A DNA stretch of 64,000 nucleotides from Gonocerus acuteangulatus (Eukaryota > Arthropoda > Insecta > Hemiptera > Coreidae): positions 44,090,086-44,154,085 of the forward strand of contig OX328125.1 in NCBI GenBank assembly GCA_946811695.1, in the 5' to 3' direction. The first letter of the stretch is position 1, and each line of letters opens with the position of its first letter. The position numbers and the translations under genes are program-made. Shown piece after piece: positions 11,920 through 23,680 of this stretch. Below the pieces are notes generated by a model. The model was not told where the DNA came from and did not search any database. It saw nothing but the letters and a program-made list of their open reading frames with translations.

Positions 11920-12275
11920 TGAATGAATGAATGAAAAGTTTTATTCTTATTCCGGGACAGAAGTCCCATAGGAATAATTTTGAAATTACAAAATAATTTT
12001 GAATTTTACGTATAAACTTATACTTATTTTAAGTATCAGTATATAGTGTACAGCTTCAATATAGACTAGGGGTTGGGTAAAACTTGGAGGGATAGAAGAT
12101 GGTGGAAGAGTCGGGATTTAAAGGTTTCAAGGTTGGTAGAATGGCGGACAGACAGAGGTAAGGAATTCCATAGCGAGGTGGCACGGGTGACGAATGATTT
12201 TTCGAATATTGCTGTTCGGTGGGAAGGAATATAAAGATCGTATAAGTATAATTTATTATTGTCACAAATACTCAC
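11920..12275 (-). pseudogene. LINE 3' end (CR1/Jockey-like) with ATTC tail
   Basis: The minus-strand frame 12275-12066 has a typical non-LTR ORF2 C-terminus: RATSLWNSLP, then LETFKSRLFHHLL. After the stop a short 3' UTR ends in (ATTC)n, seen on the plus strand as gaatgaatgaatg near 11921. The 5' part is missing. The motif is widespread in CR1- and Jockey-group elements, so the clade is uncertain. Confidence 0.65.
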
Positions 12276-12485
12276 TTATTAGAGTATCATTGTAAATAAG
12301 TTTAAAAAATAATTGTATGTTTAAACTCACTTTATTTAAATTAGTTCTGTATCACTTGCTATCGAAGTTTATTTCTCAATATTATATATGTATCAAAACA
12401 CATAATCACTACATGTAATATGCCAAATAAGGCAATGGTACATGTGTTCACAATAAATGTACTCTTCATAGGGATACTATGAAGA

Positions 12486-12489
<4 letters not shown>

Positions 12490-12541
<52 letters not shown>
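12490..12541. repeat. (TA)n microsatellite
   Basis: About 52 bp of pure TA dinucleotide. A minus-strand Ile-Tyr frame across it is an artefact. Confidence 0.95.
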
Positions 12542-12546
<5 letters not shown>

Positions 12547-12904
12547 TCATAAGGGAAGTCATTTTCGGTACATAGAAGGTAAGATACGTCTGATGTTCTG
12601 ATGTTTACGTCTAAATGGGTTGCATTAGTTTATCTTCAGTTCTTAAATGTGATTCTATATTCAATATTGTATAAAGTTGTCCAAATCGTCTGTTAGGTTC
12701 CTTTCTTTTAAGTTGTAAGTGATGCTACAATCTAAGTCGGTAGTCCAAGGTAGCGAACTGGATCAGGAGAGGGAAAAGGAACGTTATTGTTATATGAGTC
12801 GGTCCGAAGATATTTCTGCAAAGATTGGTTTGCCCCCACGAAGCATTCAGCTCAAAACAGATCCGCCGTGGTCTATACGGTTGCTGGCAGGGAAGGAAGA
12901 TCTT

Positions 12905-12971
12905 TAGTAAAATGAAATACGTCCAGTTCCTTCACAAAATCTTGTGGAACTGGACGTTTTTCATTTTACTA
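12905..12971. repeat. 67-bp hairpin with 26-bp arms and TA ends
   Basis: The arms 12905-12930 and 12946-12971 are complementary at 25 of 26 positions around a 15-base loop. Both ends carry TA, which fits a tiny Tc1/mariner-type MITE. The size would also suit a pre-miRNA-like hairpin, but nothing in the sequence decides between these. Confidence 0.7.
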
Positions 12972-14011
12972 AATACCAGTATCACTGTTTAGTTGAGTTG
13001 TGTGAGATTAATAACACTGTATACCGACGTATGCGCAATTGCTCAAATCTATTTTTAACTGTTAGTAAGCCTTATTTGCGGCAAATTTTATATTGGTAAC
13101 TGGATTCTGTCATCAAAAAAATAAATTAAGTTTAATTTGATATGTAACAGTCGAGTGTACGTCATGAACGTAAATTTATTTATTACTTGAATGCACGGCT
13201 TCATTGAATTCTTTCCGGCGCTTTTCAATAGAGGGCGATATAAAACTGGTTTATTCCATTATTTTCTTGGAAGAGTGGATGTGCTTAAATATGGGTTTAA
13301 TAATTTTAACTAAAAACTTTGGAGTGGATAGACTTAAATAAGAGTTTTAAACATTTTAACCAAAAAAATTGGCTTTGTATTTGTGCAATATTTTGTTTCA
13401 GATGTTTTTATAAATGTCTATGGTCTTTAAACCGAGAGTTACACCGTCGCCCTCGTCGAGTCCACCAGGACCCCACTTACATTTATGTTGGTAACGTGCT
13501 AATACTTCATAAGACTACCTTAAAAAAATAATCAATCAATTTGTAGGTGTCAGTGAAGATACCCTACAAATATGGAGTCTCAGGTTCCAAAATTGTGGTT
13601 GTAGGATTTGAAATTGCATTACAGAAAGACAATAACACAGGAAAATGGAATCCTTTCGTCAGATTGTACAATTCGACGAATTCAGTTTTATCTTGATACC
13701 AGATACTACCATGATGCAAACTAATTATATTGGAAAAATAAAATACCTGAAAATATTTTAAAAAAACAAAAAACAAACTTATCATGGAAGCCCACGTGGG
13801 GTCGACTCAGACCTCAAAGCCGCTTTTCAACAAAAAATAGTCAATTTGAGGCGGGGACTATCCTTTATGAGCGATTTGATACGACCGATCTCTGGAGCAC
13901 TACTTAGTCGGAAGCTACTCAAAGAGCAGGAAGGTAGAGATACAGTGGCTATAAGGGAGGGGGGATATAGTGTGCATGGGGTCCCCTAGAGCCCACGTGG
14001 TCGACGGAGGG
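12972..14011. other. Unassigned; GC-richer patch near 13790-14010
   Basis: The words agcccacgtgg (13789 and 13991) recur about 200 bp apart as a direct repeat just before the LINE copy 1. This could be a flanking duplication or part of the LINE 3' region. Confidence 0.35.
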
Positions 14012-14455
14012 TTAAATGTTTTGAGTATTGTATCAATGTCGTCAAAGTGGCTGTCATCTTCGAGGAGTTCTGTCAAGTCAATAGGAACATCAAGCTTCTG
14101 TTTTAAATGAGAGTCAGTCAGTATTGATTGTGAGATCTGCGTTACATGTTCGGCACGTAGGTTTGTCCTTGTTAGTCATCAAGTATTCGTGAGTCACACG
14201 ACAGTGGCCGATACGTAGTATGGTTAATATACCTTCATCGCGGTATGAGCTTCTGTATTACGTAGGCCAGTCTTTAACCGTAAACTTCACTGTCTGCTGT
14301 TTGTTCTCTGCGGTGTTAGTTCAGTCTAGTTGCCAGTAATGTAAGATTGTTTGGTCAATGCAACGTATAACGTCTTCATAGTACGATTCGAGTGGTTCGT
14401 AAGGTTGTTATTCTGTTACAAGTCTAGCGTATCGGTCACCAGTCATGAACGTAAA
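14012..14455 (-). pseudogene. I-group LINE C-terminal fragment (copy 1)
   Basis: On the minus strand the sequence encodes HEYLMTNKDKPTC, CNADLTIN and, after a frame break, LDVPIDLTELLEDDSHF. These line up with the zinc-finger C-terminus of the LINE at 29638-30830 (MTKTDKPKC, CNTDLTVNHIL, LDIPHDLTDIL). Upstream parts are decayed and no catalytic domain remains. Confidence 0.7.
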
Positions 14456-15900
14456 AAAGTTACGAAAAATTAATTATTTCTATTTCTATTAGACATACCT
14501 GCGGCACAATTTGGATAGGAAACCTGTCAAAAGTGTATTTATTTATTCGTAATTTCTTGAAAAAAGATAAATAAAAATAGATTTTGTTCAAATATTCGAT
14601 GAACGTAGTATTCTTGCAGCCAGATTTCGCAGTACAAAAATTTTGCTCATCTATAAGTTAAACAATAATTTTTGTTCAAACAATTTCATACTTTCTACGA
14701 ATAATTCTTAGGCAATATATTACTTACAATGAAGTAAAATATTTCTGGTCTGGCGAATAACATACAACTGCTTTGCTGATCTTTCATATGGACAGATTGT
14801 TTACCAAAATATTATATAACACTTCATTCAAATTATAAGCCCCAAGAAGGAGAACATATTTCTGGAATTATATTCCAGAAATATGTTTAAACCCTTTATT
14901 CGTGCAATTCAGAATCACTATATCAACCAATTCAATATAGCCCAATTGTATTCAAATACAGCCCTACTCACCACTTATCGGCTGATCCTAAAATATATAA
15001 TCCCTTTTTTGCATCAAAGGACTTCAAAGTAAATTTTTTAATAATTTTAAAAATATTGGAATCTTGATATGAGAAAGGAGAATTTTCAGATCAAACGGTG
15101 TGTTTATATTGAGTATGGGAAAAGTTAAAGTAGAAATATGTGGAGAGAGAAAATTCGTTGACAAAAATTTTCTCTGCCTTTATGTAAAAAGTGTATTCTA
15201 TGGAAGGCAGCTTGAAATGTGTTTGTTCTCCTCTCAGACTTTCCTTTAACTTCTTCCTGGTATTTTAAAGCTTTCATTTATATATTTCTATTTGGTTTAA
15301 AGATTATTAAAAGTTTTTAATACTAAATTGATTTATGTTAGACTTTACTGAATGTTTCGGGTAGTAATAGTCCATTATAATATATTTACTAAATAAGTTA
15401 GATCTCTTTTATGATTCAACTTATTGTTAGTGTTCTGATTCAACGAGGAAGAGGTTAACATTAATTTCAGCATTTATCGTAAAATAAATTTAACATTAGA
15501 ATAAAATGATGTAATTGAAACAAAGATTAAAAAAAAAATCTAGTTCAAATAAAAAAATAATTTAGAAGAAATAAATAATTATAAGGCCCCCTCCGGAGTG
15601 CAGCACAAAAACGGAATAAGAAACAATTAATATAAATCTTAAACATCATCAAACGTAAAATGAAAAGAAGCATTTTACTTAGGGTGCGTTTACATCTGAC
15701 ACTTCTCGCAGGAAATATATGTCAGGTGTCGGATAGATATTCTCTTGAGGGTTTACATACTGACAGAAATAGCTAGACATTTATGTCATGGATATGTATA
15801 GGACAGTTCTGGATTTGTTCTAATATGCGATGAATTCAACAAAAACACAAATAATCAGTGTTTACATCTGTTGGTATAGAAGTGTCGACAATACAGCTAG

Positions 15901-16070
15901 AGCCAACGGCCATAGCCACGTTGAATACACCGGTTCCCGTAGATCACCGAAGTTAAGCAACGTCGGGCGTGGTCAGTACCTGAATGGGTGACCGACCACG
16001 TGCTGTTGGCATTGTAAAAGGGTGGCAACCTATAGATAGCCCGGCGCTAATGGCCAAGTTGTAGATGCAC

Positions 16071-16104
<34 letters not shown>
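15901..16104 (+). mobile_element. 5S rRNA-derived SINE with poly(A) tail, nested
   Basis: The 5S-like head spans about 15902-16013 with an intact-looking internal control region (gaagttaagcaacg and tacctgaatgggtgacc). The body has ggtggcaacctatagatagc, then a run of about 29 A. The TSD atacagctag lies at 15891-15900 and 16105-16114 and is single-copy in the sister MITE. This is the best-preserved copy in the window. Confidence 0.95.
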
Positions 16105-16109
<5 letters not shown>

Positions 16110-16198
16110 GCTAGTAGCCAAGATATTTATCTCTGAAATTAAATTATTCTCGTAAAAATCTGTGTTTACACCTGGTGGTACAGAAGTGTCGACACTTA

Positions 16199-16613
16199 GG
16201 GTGGGTTTACACTTGCTAGTTATTGCAGGAAATTTATATCAGACAGAAATTGCGACTAGTGTAAACCATGAGAAATTTATGTCTGAGATATATATTTCTA
16301 TCACGAACTATAAGTGTCGACACTTATATACCACCAGGTGTAAACAAAGATTTTTACGAGAAGAATTTAATTTCAGAGATAAATATCTTGGCTACTAGCT
16401 GTATTGTCGACACTTCTATACCAACAGATGTAAACACTGATTATTGGTGCTTTTGGTGAATTTATTGCAAATTAGAACAAATCCAGAACTGTCCTATACA
16501 TATCCATGACATAAATGTCTAGCTATTTCTGTCAGTATGTAAACCTTCAAGAGAATATCTATCCGACACCTGACATATATTTCCTGCGAGAAGTGTCAGA
16601 TGTAAACGCACCC
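16199..16613. mobile_element. PIF/Harbinger MITE (inner copy), 415 bp
   Basis: It begins GGGTGGGTTTACACTTG and ends TGTAAACGCACCC, flanked by TTA at 16196-16198 and 16614-16616. It lies in inverted orientation inside a sister copy of the same family, so the pair makes a large imperfect palindrome. Open frames in it are chance. Confidence 0.92.
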
Positions 16614-16754
16614 TTATAGTTCGTGATAGAAATATATATCTCAAGCATAAATTGCTCATGGTTTACACTAGTCGCAATTTCTGTCTGATATAAATTTCCT
16701 GCAATAACTAGCAAGTGTAAACCCACCCTTAAGTAATATAGATATTTAAGGGGC

Positions 16755-17095
16755 AGGACACAAGTTCAAAACTCAAGCGCACCAAAGATTTTATATATAT
16801 TTATATATTTATTTATGAGTATCCGCAACTAAAGCTATGCGAAGAAAAAAACATGCTGGGTCGATTTTGTTTTTACCAAAGTTTTATTTTCTGGTGTTTT
16901 CGTTCGTTAGTTGGATTCGGGGTCCCAGACCGTCCCTATGCCTAGCCAGTCTTTAATTAATTTATTACTGGGCACCTGAAATGGGGAACATCAAGCGACT
17001 GGAGCATAGGACTGACCACACTATCTCCCTAGTGTGCTGAATGGTAAACAATCATGTACCTCTACAGTATCTGCTCCTCTAAACTCTCGAGTTTT
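16755..17095 (+). mobile_element. tRNA-Ile-like SINE copy, split by a LINE tail
   Basis: A degraded B-box region (caagttcaaaactcaagcg) is followed by the usual post-tRNA sequence. It is then interrupted by the insertion at 16795-16874 and resumes with ggattcggggtcccagaccg, tctttaattaatttattact and accacactatctccctagtg, ending in a T-run. The tRNA 5' half is missing or too diverged to see. Confidence 0.75.
16795..16874 (-). mobile_element. Very short I-group LINE 3' end inside the SINE
   Basis: About 80 bp with an AT/TAAA-rich tail and gtatccgcaactaaagc resemble the 3' end of the LINE at 29638 (gatgctccgcatctaaagc). They are flanked by near-identical 14-bp duplicates, accaaagattttat and accaaagttttatt, at 16781-16794 and 16875-16888. 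It is a severely 5'-truncated insertion. Confidence 0.6.
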
Positions 17096-17224
17096 TTTAA
17101 TAGAGAAATTATCATCTTGCGTCAAATGCCAGAAGACTTAATTAAATTATTGGTCAGTAAAATCGTTGGTGTTGCATAAAGCTTATGTATTCAATGTAAA
17201 CAAAATAAGCCAATTAATGCGTTT

Positions 17225-17323
17225 TCTTTTCTTGAACGAAAAGCCATCACCCCTAGTGGGGATCGAACACACGATCTTAGGCACGGAGTGCTCTTGCCTT
17301 AACACTCACGGTAACCTGGACTC
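17225..17323 (-). mobile_element. tRNA-Leu-like SINE head fragment
   Basis: The plus strand reads tagtggggatcgaacacacg and later gcacggagtg and ttaacactcacgg. This is the reverse complement of the tRNA-like head at 59423-59510. The shared SINE body is not recognisable. Confidence 0.6.
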
Positions 17324-18102
17324 CTAACAATTTTTAATATTTAATTTAAGTATTATGTTATTTCGTTGTATCGCTTAGAAGCGTAAAACAATAAATGCCG
17401 ATATTAAACGTAGGCTTAGGCTTCTGAATAAAAGCTTCTAAGTTTGTGTTTTTACTTGAAACATAATAATCAACCTCAAGAAATTTCTCAAAGAGGCTTT
17501 CAGGAAGTAAAGCTCTTGAAGGGCTTGATACGAAAATACGAAGCTCGATACGAAAATAATGATGTTTAATACCTCACTTCCCTCAGGGTAGTAAATTTTC
17601 CTTCTCGGGAGCGTGGAAAAGAGGCAGCGTCAAGACGCTTATTGTTCAAAAGATTAGGCATCTTAATATGAGCATAAAATTTGATTTAAATGAGGCCTAA
17701 AATATATTTCAGTGAAAACATTGCCTTTTTGTTGACACTAAAGAGAACGTTTACTTTAACGAAACTAATTAAAAAGACATATAATTTAAAGGACTCTAAA
17801 TGATGATTAGAACAGTATCTTAATGAATGGCACAAATCTATTCTATGAGCATATATTAGCTACTTCCCTCCGGATCATACTAAAACGGAGAAGTTAAGAA
17901 AATTAATATTCTATTGACATGTCTGCTCCATTATGAAAATTATATATTATTTATGTTTGAAGGGGCATCCATATAAAATATGGTTTCTGGCTCACCGAAA
18001 AAATCTTTAAAAAAAGGAGCTAAAAAGCGAACGACCAAAAATGTGTTGACAATTGATAAAAAAATTGATTTTGTAAAGGAATTATATATATGAAAGATTT
18101 AT

Positions 18103-18287
18103 GAAATGAAATAGCCTTTATTACACAAACAAAAAAAATAAACATCTTTGATAATTTACCTAAATAAACATATTCATAAATAATTATTTAATTTTTTTTC
18201 TTTTTTTTTGCTTGTAAAAGCCTTCCTCATTGAAGGCTAGTAATGGTCTGCACTTCCCAGAGAGACCAGCCTTAACAGGAAGCGGGG
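18103..18287 (-). mobile_element. 5'-truncated LINE 3' end with 14-bp TSD
   Basis: This 185-bp insert is flanked by the perfect duplicate tatgaaagatttat (18089-18102 and 18288-18301). Its minus-strand end reads aataaaggctatttcattt, a common 3' end of polyadenylated non-LTR elements. A short upstream frame, LGSADHY...MRKAF, is too little to assign a clade. Confidence 0.65.
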
Positions 18288-18301
18288 TATGAAAGATTTA
18301 T

Positions 18302-18452
18302 AAAAATTACTAAACATTTTCGATTTATTTCTGAAATCGCAACTTATGAAAATCATCCTTAAAACCTGAAAAAGCTATCGGAAAAATGAATCAAAGCCTT
18401 TAAAATAACGAACGAAAAAATTACTGAAAAAAAGCTATCTGAAAAATGACTC

Positions 18453-18486
<34 letters not shown>

Positions 18487-20608
18487 CGAATGGGGAAAAA
18501 CCGAACCTGAAAAAACTGGAAAACAAAACCACGAACGGGAAAGAAGGCGTTCGGAAAAATGACTCAAAATCTTAATGCTTTTTGCTAATATACACAGTAT
18601 CTAGTAACATAAGAAGATTCTTATGTGTGTGCAAATACATAAATGTTGTTGAATTTTAATAATGTTGAAAGTTGTTTGTATAATTCTCTCTATATATTCA
18701 ACCATAGAGATAAAATTTTAAAGAAAAATAATCTGTCTTTAAAGATATATCTGAAGAGAAAACTATATATATTGTTAGCTGGTCTATTCAATGACAGGCT
18801 TTGAATCTCATGGAAAAATCTGGAATTGAAGGAGACCTTTGAATCTGTCAGAGCACTGGCTAACGGCCAGCTAGTCATGACTTATTTCTATCTCTTTGCC
18901 GAACCTCTCTGCTTAGGATAGTACGGGAGGGAATCCCACTTCCAATTAGGATGTTCCTTTAATGTGTCATTCGCTTTTCGTTTCCTATATCTTAAAATAT
19001 TTTTATATATTTTTTTTAAACGTATACTAGGCATCAGCTGATAAGAAATAAGTATTTTTATTTATTTGAAATGTAACTAATAGATAAATAAATAAAAATA
19101 TATACACACAAATTTCATTGACTGGTTTATTCGTGACCTATTCTTAATTATTATTATTATGTATGGAGTGGCCTCCGTAACCATCCTCTTGTTGAAGTTT
19201 CAGGCAGAAATTCTCCTTACATAGATAGAGGAAAACCGCTTAAAAACACAACCAAAGAAAATTAGGTACATGTTGGGGAGAGTAAGGTCAAGTTGGCATT
19301 GTGCTTCGAAATAATTCCTTGTTTTGTTGAGAGCACTATTGTGCTAGTGACAGTGTCCAGAGAATTCCCTTTCTCTCCTCACAGTCTTATTATGGTTCTC
19401 GTACGAGAAGCAAGAAGAAAAAACTGATTTCCGGACCATAAAGTGGAATTTGTTATTCTAAGACATTTTTTTGTAGCATGATAGTAAAATGAGATGGGGA
19501 CAGGTTAAAGGCATTGTTCGGTCAAGGAGCATATCTGGCCACATCTCCAAAGAAGGGTTTTCCTTATTTTTGTTGTGTTTATCAGAAATGGCACCGGTGG
19601 GGCTAGTTGGCAGGCCAACTTACCCCTACATGGTCTACATGGGCGTTAGCGAATGTGAGCAGTACGTGAGCAGATAGTAAGCAGCAAGTGAGCCCCTAAT
19701 GTTTTGAGTGAAATGATGACGCATTAACACACACACACACATATATATATATAATTTCTATAATATCTATAATGACATCATATCTAAATCTCCCAAAAAA
19801 TAATCCCAATAATTACGCCAGATACGTATTCTTCAGGCCCTTAAGTGTACTCATCCTTCATGTAATGGTCGTTTTGGACTCTTCGTTTTCTAATTCGGAA
19901 GCAGACGCAAAAGCATGCCGCGCTAAGCTTTTATAGAAGATTCAACACATGTATTTGTTAAATTGATATTTTTTAAATATTCTTTTATTATTACCCTCAT
20001 AGCGTTATGGGTGCTGCACACTAACGCACTATTCCATTATGTATTTTACAGTCATGAATAAAATATACATTGATTTTTTTAATTTATAAATAAATGGTAC
20101 TACTTAAAGATAAAGTATTAAAAATTGTCATATCAATCTATATCAGGTCAATTCAATTATAAAAATTTCTAGCGGACAGAGAAATGAATTGTAAAACGGG
20201 CCAGAACAATAGTTATACAGGATGTTCCTGAAAAGATTAATTTGTAAAAGGCAACGAACACTGTACCGATGTTTTTGGATGTAAATATTCAGGGAGTGGC
20301 TAGTGAAGCCCCCGCTTAGCTACCCTCCAGGACATATATATGTAAAGAGGTTGTGTTTTTTTATTCCGAAGGTACAGCGGGATGAAAGGCAGAGCTCTGG
20401 GTCCTCTCATATTTAATCTGATCTAGTCCCGTCCTGGGCTTAGTGGCCCCGCCTTCTGGATTTAATGCTCCTCCTGGAAAACATATTAGCGGGGGCCAAG
20501 TTTTTTTAATCCTCCGTCGAGTGTGTGTTATGAAACATGTGAGTTTTAGGGCGTTCTCTCAAGCATATTTGGGTAACCGAAAAATATGACTCATTCAAAT
20601 TCTTAACT
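18302..20608. other. No gene seen
   Basis: Contains an A-run at 18462-18486 and short CA/TA runs near 19730-19753. The frames at 18690-18878 and 19489-19677 lack motifs. A GC-richer patch at 20280-20510 is unassigned. Confidence 0.45.
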
Positions 20609-20620
20609 TATTTTCCCTAT

Positions 20621-20670
20621 TTTTTTTTTTCGTTTTTAACGGCGCATCAACTATGTGGCTATTAGCGCCG
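20621..20670 (-). mobile_element. 50-bp stub of the 5S-derived SINE
   Basis: Only the poly(T) and the complement of the SINE 3' end (aacggcgcatcaactatg, attagcgccg) are present. The perfect 12-bp TSD tattttccctat lies at 20609-20620 and 20671-20682. The TSD shows that truncation happened at insertion. Confidence 0.85.
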
Positions 20671-21570
20671 TATTTTCCCTATTTTCCCTATTATTTATAA
20701 ATCGGAATTTGTATGAGCCAGGGACCAAAGTATAAAAAGGCCGAAAAATGTTTTGAGTTGCCGACCTCTCACTGCCTGAGTGGTTATTGGAGCTGAATGT
20801 AGGAAGGCCAGCCGTCGGTAGGCAGCTTACTTTGGGAAGTAAATTTTCGGTGCACGCGTAGCGGTGCCAAAATGGGCCCTTATATGAACCCGTCAATGCT
20901 TGGCAAAGAGCGGTATAAACTGTGAGTGCTCAGCTTGTACTCATAATATCACAGAACATGCGGTGTAACAGAGGAGGTGGTAAACCTGTGCCATAGAAAT
21001 GCTTTTGACGAACGTGATATGAGAGACGTACTGCTTCGGCATCTAGAGACGAATTGCCAGGTATTAGCCCTTTTGGGGAGGGGATGAACGTTGCAACTTC
21101 TTCTTCTTTTTTTTTTTTTTAATGCATATGCAAATACAATATGAAGGTTCTGTGCTCAAGGCCTCCCAACTTCATCCTCGATTAACGTCTAAAATAAGCT
21201 CCGAGGACGATGAGAGGGTCCTACGTAAGCTCCGTTCTGCTCCGACCACTTGCTAGAGTCAAAGGGAGATCGGTGAGCCATGGACATTGAGGCACTTGAA
21301 GGAAGAGAAAGCCATTACTAACACTTCAGGGGGTCGATGCAGCATATCTCTGGGCCACATTCTGAGTCTCCTTGGTGGAGAGAGCAAAGCTTGCCGTCGA
21401 CGGAACTTTTATCGCAGGGTACTGGCTTCGCGCCCCAAAACATGTACTTAGATGTGCTAGAAGCACAGATATAACGGAGATAGTTTATTTTAAATGAAGA
21501 TACCCTACGATTGGTGTAACTTTAAAGTAGAATTTGGCCGTAACAAAATTATTAAAAATAAGAATGAGCC

Positions 21571-21761
21571 ACCAACTGCCATAGCCATGTTAAATACACC
21601 GGATCCCGTAGATCACCGAAGTTAAGCAACGTCGGGTGTGGCCAGTACCTAATGGGTGACCGAACACGTGCCGATGTATTTATAAAAGGGCGGTAACCTG
21701 TAGATAGCCTGGCGTTAATAGCCCAATACTTGATACGCCGTTAAAAAATAAAGAAATAATA
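21571..21761 (+). mobile_element. 5S rRNA-derived SINE, near full length
   Basis: It has a 5S-like head with gaagttaagcaacgtcgg, a body with cggtaacctgtagatagcc, and an A-rich tail. The slightly diverged duplicates aataagaatgagcc and aataagtatgagtc flank it. It has more changes than the copy at 15901, so it is probably older. Confidence 0.88.
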
Positions 21762-22378
21762 AATAAGTATGAGTCATTCCATCCAATTCTATGCAAAGGG
21801 AATTCTGCGTATGCCAAAGGCCTAGGCAAAAGAACTAAAATACCCCTGTGCTACCAGTTTTTAACCTTATTTTATTATGGGGTAGAGATATTTTTCCGTA
21901 GACGCGATAAGAAGTTAGACGATAGTTTGGATTCATCTAAGAACAACAATCATATTTTCGTAAACATTTATATTTTCGGCATGCTCTTTGGAAGCCTTCT
22001 TCAGCAATAATTGCTAAGTGGGATGGAGGAAGATCAAAGCTAGCAGTTATGTGACCATGGTGAAAATATGCTCATATTTGAATGCCTCGCATTCAATAGA
22101 TCAGATAAAACAACGATTGAATATATCAAGTAACCGTATCATATCGTAGAGAAGTTCCTGTCACGAGTGCGAGAGACAAGAAGGACCTGTTAGGATTCCG
22201 ACGATATCCTGAAGGAATGATATCGGCACTGGGATTTTCCTACTTGTATATCACTCAGGAAGAGGTTTTGTCGAAAGAAAATGTATGCGGACTCAACACA
22301 AGAAGAAGAGAGGAGTAGAAAAAAGAATAAAAGAGGGAGAGAGAGAAAAAAAAGTTTTAAGTGTTTTTTTCTTTGCCG

Positions 22379-22382
<4 letters not shown>

Positions 22383-22440
<58 letters not shown>
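22383..22440. repeat. (GA)n microsatellite
   Basis: About 58 bp of GA dinucleotide. The plus-strand Arg-Glu frame across it is an artefact. Confidence 0.95.
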
Positions 22441-22445
<5 letters not shown>

Positions 22446-23680
22446 GTGCATTAGGGTAAGTTGGTTGGTAAGGAATTCTCTGTGTGCTTCCCTTTGTCCG
22501 TCAGAGGCTTTACCCTTACCACTTTCCCGATACTTCTTTTCCAAACAGTAGTTTTACAGAGAGCGAGAAATTTACCCAGCGGCACGTGAAATGGCCTTAC
22601 GCTCGACCGCTCGCCAAATCCGTACTGACACCCACCCCACTTCACATCCTTGAGCCGGGGCTAAAACAGCAAAGGGACTTCTATCTTATCCTTTATCTCT
22701 TCTTTCCTTCTTTTTCTTCTAGAATGTTCTTATTTTGTCCCGTCATTCAAGGTGGCTTAATGGACGTTCTTTTTTTTCAGGAGATGTTTCCTTCCAGTAT
22801 TTGTTCTCTTTTCGATCCTGTCTTATAATATGAAAGCCGGGGACAATAGGATATCTTGAGAAAGGATCTCTCAGAAAAGCTCTATGATTTGAGGATTTGA
22901 AAGCGTTCCCGTGATCCAAGGAGTGAAATTAATCGCAGCACAGAAGAGTTGTACGAAATATTCATTGTCCTTGCTAAACCGTCGATAGTCAATCACCAAT
23001 TTATAATTAAAGTGTAGAATGCCTTTATCCACCTGAAACATTAGTTCTCAATAGAAAATTTTACTTAGAAATCTTCATACCCAGCACTTCCGACGATTGC
23101 AACATTGAACTCATGATCATTTCAACTACGTCCAAAATTTCAACGATTCCTTTGACAAGCCCTTCCTTGAATTTCCCCGATTGATCTTGGTTTCTCTTCT
23201 AATTGATTATTTTATGATTGATTCCTCCAAATTAGTTTTCAACACACTTTCAATCTCTTCAAGAACATACATAGAATTTACATAACACTCCTACTCCGAA
23301 GTCCTTATCTAAATCAACCTCATACCGCAATTTTGCCAATGGTTCCCTATTCACACTTTGACCTCCGTAAATTCCTCATTTGAACTTCTTCCATCTTAAC
23401 TCCTTCGTCTTCTGGAAAGATATGCTCCCCTGAATAAACGCATTGTTTGTCTTCTCCCTTCTTGAATTTTACAGAACATCAAGGATCTAAGGGTGCGTTT
23501 ACACTTGATATTTCTGGCAGGAAATATATGTCACGATATATGTCGCGATATAAGTGTCGGATAGATATTCTCTTGCAAGTTTACATACGGACAGGAATAG
23601 CTAGACATTTATGTCATGGATATGTATAGGACAGTTCTCGCTTTGCAATAAATGTCCGGCCTGTTTACACTCAGACATAT

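Larger units (their letters stand above)
15682..16728. mobile_element. PIF/Harbinger MITE (outer copy) carrying two nested insertions
   Basis: The left end is GGGTGCGTTTACA after TTA (15679-15681). The right end is TGTAAACCCACCC before TTA (16729-16731). The 3-bp TTA duplication and the ends match the coding Harbinger element at 23491-25094. The copy is 1047 bp only because it hosts a 5S SINE (15901-16104, 10-bp TSD) and a second MITE (16199-16613, TTA TSD). Removing both with their duplicated sites leaves 415 bp. Confidence 0.9.
20683..23487. other. Unassigned sequence around the 5S SINE and GA tract
   Basis: A GC-richer stretch at 20700-21480 and the 114-codon frame at 22484-22828 show no recognised domain, splice pattern or repeat. 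Confidence 0.4.

Noticed and set aside
15902..16013. Functional 5S rRNA gene
   Set aside because: It is followed by a SINE body, poly(A) and a TSD, and is not in a tandem 5S array.
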